Source of the DNA: Hamadaea flava
GTDB lineage: Bacteria > Actinomycetota > Actinomycetes > Mycobacteriales > Micromonosporaceae
Direction of reading: 5' to 3'
NCBI RefSeq assembly: GCF_024172085.1
Contig: NZ_JAMZDZ010000001.1
Coordinates: 2,542,001-2,606,000, forward strand
DNA length: 64,000 bases
Positions 7,580 through 19,500 of the stretch are shown here, one piece after another. The stretch's first letter is position 1, and each line of letters starts with the position of its first letter. The translations under genes were made by a program, and so were the position numbers. Under the pieces are notes generated by a model. That model made no database searches, was not told the DNA's origin, and saw only the letters and a program-made list of their open reading frames with translations.

Positions 7580-10500
7580 GTGATCGAGCTGTGGGACTTC
7601 GGCGAGCCGTGGAACGAGATCCGCGACGCCCTGATCTGGCTGGGGTCGGGCGGCAGCGGCTGGCCGCAGGCCAATGAGGACCAGATCCGCGAACTCGCCG
7701 CCGCCTGGCGTTCGGTGGGCGAACGGCTGCAGTCCGGGCTGAGCGAAGCCAACAGCGCCGCCGCCGACCTCGTGGCCGCGTGGGGCGGCGACGGCGGGGC
7801 GGCGTTCGCCAAGTCGTGGCAGAGCCTGGGTCACGACGTCCCGCAGATGCTCGTCGACATCCTCCTCAACGGCTACGACGGCAACCCTCCGCTCGTCGGT
7901 TCGCTGGAACAGTCTGCTCTCGACATCGAGTACGACAAGATCTCCACGCTGGTCGAGGTCGCCGTCGTCATCATCGAGATCTTCGTCATCCTGGTCACGG
8001 CCTGGTTGGCGTTCTGGGCCGCGTGGACGGCGGCCGGGATGCGGATCGCGATGGGCCGGGCCGCGATCTGGGCGTTCATGCGGGGCCTGATCGCGAACGC
8101 GGTCCGCTCCTTCGGCCAGCACGGCCTGAGCGAAGGGCTGAAGCAGGAACTCAAGCAGTGGGCCAAGCACGCGATCAAGTGGGAGGTCGCCAAGGAGATC
8201 GGCGCGGAGACCGGGGTCGACATCACCGCGCAACTGGCCCAATTCGCCATGGGCACGCGGACGAGTTGGGACGGGAAGAAGACCTTGGCGTCGGGGATCG
8301 GCGGCGCGGCCGGCGCGCTGTTGAGCTTCGCCACCCCGATCGGCGAGAACATCGCCGGGAAGTTCACCAGCAAGCTCGGCAAGACCGGGATCAACCTCGG
8401 CACCCGGGCGCTGGACGAGTTCATCACCGAGGTCGGCGCGGAGACCATCGCCAACGGCGTCGTCTACAAGAACTGGAACGTCAACCTCGGCAACCTCGGC
8501 AACCGGATCGGCTCCGGCATGGTCCGCGACAAGGTCAGCGAGAACGCCGACCTGTCCGGCAACGCGCTGGACGTCACGAAATCCGTCCTCGGCCTCGAGA
8601 CGCGTACGCAGGCCGCCGCGAACGCGGCCCGGCAAGCGGCCCAGAACGCCGCCAATCAGGCGCAGACCGCCGCTCAGCAAGCCCGCCAGCAGGCCACCCA
8701 GGCGCAGCAGGCGGCCAATGCCGCGACTCAGCAGGCCCAAGCCGCACAGCAACGGGCGAACGAGGCGAACGCCGCCGCCCAAGCCGCCGTCGCCCGCTAC
8801 GGAGCCGACTCCGTCCAGGCCCGCGAGGCCGCCACAGCCGCCCAGAACGCCACGCGCCAGGCCGAGATCGCCCAGCGCGGTGCCACCCAGGCGACCGCCG
8901 CCGCCCAGCACGCGGACACAGCCGCAGGCAACGCCGAGGACGCCGCCCGCCAGGCCCGCGAGAACGCGGACCGCATCCCCGCCCCCGCGGGTGGCACCCA
9001 GCCCGAGCCGGGTACGCAGCCCGACGACACGTCGACCCCGCCACCCGGGACGGGGCCGGACGGGAGTCCCGCCGCACCACCCGGAACCGGACCCGACGGC
9101 AGCCCCGCAGCACCACCCGGGACTAGGCCCGACGGCAGCCCCGCCGCGCCGCCTGGAACCGGGCCTGATGGGAGTCCCGCCGTGCCGCCCGGGACTGGGC
9201 CCGACGGCAGCCCCGCCGCACCACCCGGAACCGGACCCGACGGCACCCCCGCCGCACCACCCGGGACTGGGCCCGACGGCACCCCCGCCGCACCGCCCGG
9301 AACCGGGCCTGACGGCAGCCCCGCCGCGCCGCCCGGAACTGGGCCCGATGGTGCGCCGGCCACGCCTCCGGGGACCGGGCCGGATGGGACGCCTGGTGCG
9401 CCGCCGGTGGGATCCGGGGTTCCGGCCGCGCCTCCGGGAACCAGTCCGGACGGCACCTCCACCGCACCTCCGGGGACGGGACCCGACGGCGCGCCCGCTA
9501 CACCCCCGCTGGGTTCCGGGGCGCTCCGTTCACCCGATGTAGATGGCCAGCCGCTCGCGTCATCCGATGGCGAGACCACGCCGCGCCCGGCGGGCATGCC
9601 GAGCACGGACTCGCCGCAGGGTGCCGACGTGGGCGGCGATCAGACCGGGCCGGACGGCGACCAGACCACCACCTCGGCTCCGACCCGGCCGACCGCCCCC
9701 GGCGCGGCACCCGTCGGCGGCGGACGCGGCACCCTGAACACTCCGCACACCGGGCCCGACTCCACCGGCGTGCTGCCGACGGCCCCAGTGGCACCGCCCG
9801 GCCGACGGCGTACGGGCGACACCGACGAGCGCACCTCGACCGACCCGGATAACGACACCGACGAGCGCACCTCGACCGACCCGGATAACGACACCGACGA
9901 GCGCACCTCGACCGACCCGGATAACGACACCGACGAACGCACCTCGACCGACCCGGAAAACGACACCGACGAGAACACCACGCCGGAGGGACAGCCCGAC
10001 ACCGACGAGAACACCACGCCGGAGGGACAGCCCGACACCGACGGCACGGCCAAACGCGAGGCCGGATCGAACACGGACGAGACCGGCACGACCGACCCGA
10101 ACACCTCGGCCGACACCAATGACGACACCAGCGACGACAGCGACACGGACGAGACCGCTAAGCCGGACGCGAACGACGACACCGACGCCGATGGCGATCA
10201 GCGCGGTGATACCGACGGTTCGACTCGGACCGCCACCAAGGTCTCCCCACGGGTGACCATCGCGATCGCCAAGCTCGTCATGGACTCCACCGTGCAGGCG
10301 CAGATGGCAGCGCATGAGGCGACTCGGGCGAATGCCCTCGCGCAGGTGCTCGCCTCGACGGACGGGCAGGTGCAGATCACCGGGCCGACTTCGCTGACGC
10401 TGGACCCGGACGCCGGCCCGGACGACGACGCCCAGGCTCCGAGTACGCCGCCGATGGGGCCGACCCCGTTGCAGGGTCTGCTGCCGGACGACTCGACGGC

Positions 10501-13500
10501 CGCGGGGAGTCAGGCGGATGTGCAGCGGCTCTTCCTGATGCTCGGCATCAACCCCGGTGACGTGCCGCCTCTGCATCCGCATCCGGCCGGTCCCTGGGTC
10601 GGCGCCGCGAATGACGGTGGTCCCACGGTCGCGGGCCGCAGTGACAACTGTCTTCTTTTCGCGGCGAGCGTCCACAGCACGTACTTCGGCCATCCCTCGG
10701 TCGCGCCGGCCAATCGCACCGGACGAGGTTTCAACGCCTCCGTGTTGACGACCTGGGCGGCGGCCCCCTTCACCGCCGGCGACCGAAACCAGGGCTTCGC
10801 CGACATCGAGGAGCAGCTACGCCAGCAGCTGGGCGACGACATGGACGCCGGGCCGATGGCGTTCGTCGCCGCCCTCGACCCGCTCGACTCCAATGTGGCG
10901 CACATGTACGCCGTCTTCGCCCGTCGCGAGCCGGACCCTTCGAATCCCGGCGAGAACCACGTCGTCTTCTATTACGCCGACAACAACAGCACCGCCGCCG
11001 AAGCCACGCGTCCACAAGTCAGCCCCGGTACGCAGCTCAGCTCGATCATGTTCGACCACGCCGGCACGGCCGTCCAACCCGAGACGGCGCTGGCCGACGA
11101 CGATCCGCTGTTGAGCGCGGAGATCCAAGGGCGGCCGACCAACTCGCGGGTCAGCGATCTGCTGGGCCAGATCGACACGTTGCTCACCACGACGGGAGTA
11201 CCACCCGCCGACGTCCTCGACGACATCGAGCGGCGGCTCGACGAGATGGGCCTGATACCCGGCGGTACGCCGGTCCGCTGGGCACGGCTCGGCAGGCTGA
11301 GCGCCGGGTCGACGACCGACCAGGACGCCTTCGTCACCCTGATGCAGGAACCGGGCTGGCGGGCGGCGTACGAGCGGGCGGCGGCGATGCCGAACCACAT
11401 CGCTGAGGGTGTCACCGGCGACCCGAACCCGTCGGCCGCCCGAACGGTCGCACTGGCCTCCGCGTTCGCCACGAACCCGGCTCCGGCGTACGCCGGACGG
11501 CCGGACACCCAGGCGATCGACCAGGTCGCCGCCATGATCAGTCGGATGTTCGGGTTCGAGCACGCGGCCGTCGTCACGCGCTCCGGCAACGACCTGCAGA
11601 TCACCTTCGACTCGATCTACAGCCGCTCGCTGCGGGTGGAGTACGCCGTCCTGCCGCCTGGTCAGCAGGTGCGGCTGGACTGGAACGGGGACGACCGCTT
11701 CCGGTTGACGGTCGCACACGACGCCGACCTGACCACGCCCGCGGCGCGGGCCGAAATACAGGTACGCCTCGCCCGCGAGATCGCCCGGATTCGGCTGGGC
11801 GGTATGGATTTCCGGGCCGACGACGGCAGCGACCGGGACATGTTCGGCGACGTGCTCCAGGCGTACGCCGGCGCGGGGGTCAACGACGTCCAGCATGTGC
11901 TGATGGTCAACCGCCCGGCGGGCCAGACCGGCGACACCGCCGACGTCGCAGCCGCGGTTCGGCTGACTCAGCAGTCCCGCGCCGAGACCGCCCGCATCAT
12001 GACGCTGTTGCAGGAGGCGGCCCGGGCCAATCCTCGTGCGGCGGAGGCCATCGTCCGGCTGATCGCGGCCGAGGCGAGCTGGGGAGATCAGCTGGGTTCC
12101 CGGCTCGCTCCGTTGCTCGCCGATCTCACCCTGCCGACCGGGTCCGATCGGCGGGCGCAGCGGGAACGAACCCGGACTCTGCAGCTCGTCGCGGCGACGG
12201 CGCAATTGGCGGCGGCCGGCTTCGCCCAGGAGTTCCGCAACCAGGGCCGGCAGGACAGCGCCCTGCTGCCGTCGCTCATCGAAGCGGTGGACCGCGCACG
12301 GTTCGCGCTCACCGTGGCCCGGGCTCGGCTGGCGTCGCAGAACAACGAGGTACGCGGGGTCATCCGCCCACGCGACGCGGCCTTCTCCCCGAGCATCGTG
12401 GCGACCGCCGACCGGCAACGGGCCGCGCTCCTCACCGAGCTGAACAATCGACGGGCCGACGCCAACGCCGCCCGGCCGGACCCGCAGGGAATCGTCCTGC
12501 CGCCGCTGGCCGGGAACGCCGCCCGGCTGGACTCGTCGCTGCAACGGACGCTCCGCAACGCCGCGGCCCGGCTCGGCTTCGCGGAGCCGAGCGCGGAAGC
12601 GGTCATGCTCGGCCGATGGGGCGGGCCGCTGCACGCCTTGGGCAGTCAGGACCCCACGCCGTCCACGGCGGAGATCGTGGACGGCGCGCGGACCGCGATC
12701 CGGCAGACCATCGAGGACCCGACCCGGGTCACCGTGCAGGACGGGGACACCGGCGACGCCCGGGTGCTGTTCCAGCGGACCTTCACCGACGCGCAGGGCA
12801 ACCAGCACACCGTCGCGGTCACGGTGCACGTGCAGCGCTCCGTGAACGACCGGACCGCGTACGTGTCGGACGTGCGGGTGACCCCGGACACGCGGACCGA
12901 CCACGGGCGGCCCATGCACGGCCAGCCGGCGCATCGGGTCCGCTCCGACACCCGGCTCGTCCCCCGCCGCCAGGTACGCGATTCGCCCGATCGGGTGCGG
13001 GCGCGCCGGTCCGCCACCCGCGACAGTGCCGTCAACGAGGCGACCCGGCAGGCGTTGCAGGCGTTGGGCGTCACCCTCGTCCAGCACGGCAACAGCACCA
13101 CTTACGACCTGACCTGGCCCAATGGCGACGGGCCGGCTCGCGTACGCATCACGACCGGGCGAGTGCGCGGCGGAGCCGTCGCCGAGGTGCGGCCGCCCCG
13201 GTTCGGCGACCCCACCTGGGAGATCCGCATTCCGTCGCGGGGCGTGACGCGTACCGGCATGATGCTCGACGTCGCCGAGGCGCTGGGGCTGGCGCTCGGT
13301 CTGCACCAGGATCGGGAGTCGGGCCGGGTGACGACGCAGCTGCCGCAGGCCCTGGGGCGGGCGGCCCGGCTGGCCGCGGTCGGGCACGGGCAGGCCATCG
13401 TGGCTGCGCCGCCCGCCGGCACGACCTGGACACCCAGCACCCGGCGGTTGTCGGCCGAGGTGCACGCGCTCGTCGAAGATCTTCAGCTGCGGATGGACCA

Positions 13501-16500
13501 ACCGCAGTACGCCGATCGCCGGTCCGCGGTGGACACGCTGCTCACCGAGACGTTCGGCGCCGCACCGGCCGCTGCCGCCACGACGGCCGTCGACCAGAAC
13601 GGCGCGGCCGTCGCCGACATCGCGGACCCGGCCGCACGGCGGGACGCGGAGGCGGCGCGGCGGGCGGCCGAGGTGCGCGGGCGCGGCCGGATGGTCACGG
13701 ACATCCTGCTCGGCCAGCATCAGCCGGGGATGACCTCGCAGACTCCGGTCATCGGCGATCTCCGCACCCGGGGTCCGGCGCTGACCGGAACGGATCTCGC
13801 CGACCACATCGCGAACACGCTGCCTGACATCGTGACCGAGCGCGGGCTCACCGAACTCGGCCATCGGCGCGACGGCGACGTGACCACGACGATCGTGAGC
13901 CACGACGGCCTGGCCGGCGGACCGGTGACGGTTCGGGTCGAGACGGCCACTCTGCCGGCCGGGATCGCCGCCGACACCCGAATCGACCTCACCGCGCGCA
14001 CGGTCACCGTCTTCCTCGCCGAGGGGCTGACCGCCGACGCCGCGACGATCCACCTCCTCGGAGAGGTCACCCGGTCGCTGGAGACCATCGGCCGGGTCGA
14101 CGCCCGGCAGACGATGCCCGCGGACCCGCGCCGGCTGCCCGGCCAGACCCGGGAGGCACGGGAGCGCATTCGCGCGCAGCGCCGCGAGAACGAGAGGATC
14201 CGCCGGCGGCCGATCGTTCCGGCCGACATCCTCGGCGACCACCCGCTGAACCGGCGTATGCACAACGACGTCTACGGAGCCAGTCCGTCCGACGCAGCGC
14301 TCGCGGCGCAGATCCAGCATCTGGCGGAGGCCCTGGCGACCCGGCAGGATCCGCGCGAGCTGCTGAACCTGGTGGTGATGCTCCACCGGGCGGGTGTCCG
14401 CAACGGTCAGCCGCACGCCGAACTTCGCCGAGCCGTCCTCAGCCGTCTGCTGACGGACACCGTCGCCCAGCAGGTGAACAATCTGCTCAACGTGGACGAG
14501 ACGCTGGCGCGGGCGATCGAGGCCGGACTGCCGCCGAATCTGGAGTCCCCGGCGGCGAATCGATCGGTCGGACGGCGGCGGTTCACGGTCCACCTCCCGA
14601 TCGGCATCGACTCGACGGGATCGCTCAGCACACCGCCGCACCAGCCGTTGCATCCGACCGTACGCCGCGTCGCCGGGCGGAACGCGAACCGCGTGGAGCG
14701 GTATGTCGCCGCCCGCCGTTTCAAGATCAGCCGGATGGGTGCGGACGCGATCGCCAACGCGCAGACCACATGGGGCAGCAGAACCCTGCGGACTGTGCTG
14801 TGGGCGCCGAAGTACCTGCGGGCTCGTGGCTGGGCGCTGCTCACGGGGAAGTTCCGGTACCAACGGCCGTGGCGGCTCGTCAGTTTCGGCACCAAGACCG
14901 GGTTCGCCCGCGTGCAGCTACCGGACGGCAGCCATCGCTGGGTGCCGTATGTTCAGACCTCGGGCAGCCGGGGGATCAACCGCCTGGGCGCGATCCGGTT
15001 CTCCACCTTCACCCCGTGGAAGGACAACAACGATCCCGACAAGCCGCCCGAGCATGGACCGACCATCCGGCCGCCCCGGGTTCCGTTCATCCTCACCGGC
15101 AACCACTGGCTCGACCTGATCGCTACGATCATCGATCACCTGCCGCTGGTGTCGGCCAGCGCCAAGGACGGCAGCGGGATCGGCACCCCGTTCCCGTTCG
15201 GAAACAAGGACTCCGAGACACGACCGACCACGATCCGCGCGGTCACCCGACTCGGCGACGGCATCACCGGAGTCGTCGGTGTCGTCGGTGTCGTCGGCCA
15301 GACCAACCCGTCGCCAGAGCTTCAGCACACCCACAGCTCGACCGCGTACATCTTCACCGGGACGTTCATCGACGTGAAGATCGGCGGCGTCAAGCAGTTC
15401 TACGTCTGGATCGGCGGGCAGGGCTTCGCCGTCACCGGCAGCGAGGACTACGAGCAACTCCTGGAGCGGCTGAAGCCCTTCATCGAGTCGTGGCGAGAGC
15501 ATGTCGCCGCTGGGCGCAAGCTGCGCGCGGCCAAGGCGTTCGCCCGCCTGCTGAACGAGTATCGCCGGATCTTCTCCACCGACGGCGCGGAGTTCCAGCC
15601 GCTCGTCGTCGAGATCGGCTACGGCCACCGCTACACGCCCTGGCTCACGGCGCCGAGCATCACGGGCCATGACGTGTCCGACACGCATGACAACCCCGAC
15701 ACTCCGCAGGTCGAGCACGCCGACGATTTCCACGACCCGTTCACCCAGGCCAACGACCGGTCCGGCTGGCAGACCAACCCGAACATCGCCGTCTACTTCG
15801 GCAACTTCAACCCGTGGGCGGCCCTGCGCGGCGCCGGACGGTTCGTCCGGAGCTGGCATCACCGGCCCAGCCTCACCGAGACGCTCGGCCTGGACGACGC
15901 ACGTCCCGCGCTGCCGGCCGCTCAGACGCCCGCCATCGCCGCCACGCCCGACACCCGCGCCGACATCAACATCGCGCTCACCCAGCGGTACGCCGACCTG
16001 CTCGGCCGTCAGGCCACTGGATCGTTGACCGTGGCCGAGACGACCGAGTTGCACAGTCTCGAAGCCCAGGCGGCGCAGGACCCGGAATTGGGTCCGTTGT
16101 TCGCGGCGGTCCGAGGGCAGCAGCCACCGGGCAGCGGCCCGGCCGGACCCACCGGACCGACCGGCGGGCAACCGGTCAACCCCGGCCCGCAGGGCACTGC
16201 CCCGGCGGCGCCCAGTGCGACGGCCACGCCGCCCGGCACCACGCCCACGGGCGGCACGACCACCAGCACGACGAGCACCGGTCCAACGGCCACCACCAGC
16301 ACGCCCACGACCGGCCCGACGACCAGCAGCGCTACGAATACCGGCGCGACGACCGGCAACAATCCCACGGCGAGCGGCCCGAACCCGAGCGGCGGCCCGG
16401 TGAATGCCGCGCCGGTCACCGCGGCCCCACCCGCGACTGGGGTCTTGCCGGGGGCCGACCCCTCGGCCGCCCTGGTCGCCAACGGCCAGGCCGCGCCCGG

Positions 16501-19500
16501 CAGCCAGGCCGACGACCTGAACCTGCGGCATCACCTGGGCGTACGCCCGGGCGAGGCGGGTCCGCTGCATCCGCATCCGGCCAGCCCGTGGATGAACGCG
16601 TCGAACGACGGCGGCCTGACCGTGCCGGGCCGGTCGGACAACTGCCTGCTCTGGCTGATGAGCGTCTACCACACCTACTTCGGCCGCCCGTCGGTCGCGC
16701 CGTCGAACCTCACCGGCAAGGGATTCCTCGCGCGCCTGGTCGAGACGTGGGCGGGGACGAAGTTCCAGGCGCACCCGGACGGCACGCGAGGTCTGTCCCA
16801 GGTGGAGGAACAGCTCCGCCAGGCGCTGCCTGCCGACGCCGACGCGGGGCCCATGGCGTTCGTGATCACGGTCGACCCGCACGATCGCACGGCTGGGCAC
16901 GCGTACGCCGTGTTCGCCCGGCGTGAGCCCGATCCGGCGAACCCGGGGCAGACCAGGGTCGTCTTCTACTACGCCGACCATGGGAGCACCGCCGGCGAAC
17001 CGAACCGCCCGCCGATCGACCCCGACGCCCAGATCTACTCGATGATCTTCGATCAGGATGGCGTACCGGTGCAACCGGCGGCGACCGCGCCCACCGGTGG
17101 CAAGCGACTGAGCCACGCCCTCGTCGCCGGACGGCCCACCGCGACGGGTGCCGCCGATCTCACCAGCCGGATCGACACCTTACTGTCGGCCACCGGTACG
17201 CCGTCCACCAACGTCCTGGACGACCTGGAACGGCAGCTCGACGACATGGGGCTGCGCCCGGGTGGCACTCATCGGCGCTGGAACCGGCTGGCCCGGATGA
17301 CGTCGGGCTCCACAGTCGACGTCGACGCGTTCGTGGCGCTGATGCAGGAACCGGACTGGCGGGCGGCGTACGTGCGGGCGGCGGAGACGCCGAACGATGT
17401 GGCGACGGTGCTGACCGGCGAGGCGAACGACACGCCGGGCCGACGGATCGCGCTGGCGACGATCTTCGCGACCAACCCCGCTCCCGCGTACGCCGGACGC
17501 ACCGACCAAGAGGCGACCGCCCTGGTGACGCAGCTGATCGGCGGCGACTTCCGGTTCGAGCATCAGACCACGGCGACGGTTTCCGGCACGGACGTCCAGA
17601 TCGCGTTCAGCGAGCACACCACGCGCACCGTGCGCGTCGAGTACGCCGTCCTGCCGCCTGGTCAGCAGGTGCGCCTGGATTGGGACGCCGGCACGCGGAC
17701 GTTCCGGTTGGCCGTCGCGCACGATCTGGATATGTCCACTCCGGAGGCTCGGGTGCGGATCACCCGGGAGCTGGGACGAGTCCGGCTGGGCGGGGCTGAT
17801 TTCCGTTCCGAGCACTCCGGCGCGCAGGACGTGTTCCTGGATGTGCTTCAGGCGTACAGCTATGTGGGAACCGCGGATGTCTCGCACGTCCTGGCGGCGA
17901 ACCGCCCCCCGGGCCTGACGGGCGAGGCCGGCGACGTGGCCGCAGCGGTACGCCTGGTGCAACGGAGCCGGTCCGAGGCGGACCGGGTCTTGCGTGTGCT
18001 GCTGGCGGCGGTGGCCGTCGACCCGGCGGCTGCCGCGACGATCACGCGGTTGACGGCGGCCGAGGCGACCAACGGCGACCTGCCTGGACGGCATCTGGCC
18101 CGGCTCGTCGGCGACCTCGATCTGCCACCGGGCCGGGGGCGTCGGGTCGAGCAGCGGCGGCAGCAGATCGGGCAGCTCGTGGCGGCGACGCTGGCCGTCG
18201 CGGGTGCCGATCTCGACCAGGCCCTCGCCGGGCAGATCGTGGAGAACGAGCTGCCAAGCATCGTCATCGCGGCGGTCGACCACGCGTTGTTCGTCCGCTC
18301 GTACGCCCAGAACCGGCTCGGGACGCGGGGAGTCAGCCGCGATGCGGTGCTGCCGTCCACGGCCGCCACGTTCGACGCGACCTTCCTCGGTGCGGCAGAG
18401 GCCGCCCGGACGGAGCTGCTGGCCGAGATCGCTGCCCGGACCGACAACCCGACATCGATCATCGTGCCACGCCTGGCCGGTTCCGGCGGAAACCTGGATC
18501 TCGCGCTGCAGTCGGCGTTGCGCGGCGAGGCCGCGACGTTGGGCTTCGCCGAGCCGTCGCGGGAGGCGGCAGTGCTGGCCCGATGGGGCCAGACTCTGCA
18601 CAGCCTGGGCGGCCGCAGCGCCCGTGGCGTGACTCCGTCCACGGCGGACCAGCTGGACGCCGAGCGGGATCTCGTACGGCGGACGCTCGCCGAGCCGGAC
18701 CGAGTGTCCATTCAGGATGGCGACCACGGCGACGCCCATGTGCTGTTCCAGAAGCGGTTCACCGACGCCCAGGGGCGTACGCGAGTCGTCGAGGTGACCG
18801 TCCACGTGCACCGGTTCCTCGCCGACCGCGCGGCATCGATCGTGGACGTCCAAGTCGCCACGGATCTCCGGATCGACTTCGGACGGCCGATGTCCGGCGC
18901 CCCACCCCGCCGCGTCCTGGTACGCACCCTGCTGACCGACCGGTCTCGTGTGCACGACCCCGGCGACATGCTCGACATTCACAGTCCGCACGAGGCGCTG
19001 CAGGCCAACGCTCGGGCGTTGCATCAGGCGGCCGCGGCGCTGGGGGTGACCGTCCAGCAGGAAGGCCGCTCCCCCGCCTTCCGCCTCACCTGGCCGAACG
19101 GCGACGGACCCAGCCGGATCACGCTGGACTCGGGGCCGACCCGGGGATCGTCGATCGCGGAGGTACGCCCGCCCCGGCCGGGCAGCCAGACCTGGGCGAT
19201 CCGGATTCCCCCGAGCCGCATGTCGCGCTCGGGTCTGCCGCTCGACTTGGCCGAGGCCCTGGGAATGGCGCTGGGGCGGCATCTCGCCCAGAACTCCGGG
19301 CTGGTCATGACCGAGCAGCCGACGGCGCTCGCCCAGGCCGCCCGGCTGGCGGCGGTGGCTGTCGGGCGGGCCACCGCAGGCCCGATGCCGTCGGCGAACG
19401 TGGCCCATTCGCGTGCCGCGCGGTTGGCGGCCGAGGCGCACGCGCTCATCGACGGGCTCGGCCTGCGTCTGGACCAGCCGGAGCACGCCGCCCGGCGGGC

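Noticed and set aside
9041-9502. CRISPR-like regularly spaced repeats
   Set aside because: The 36-bp units are directly adjacent without spacers, keep one reading frame and encode a Pro/Gly repeat; no cas genes are near.
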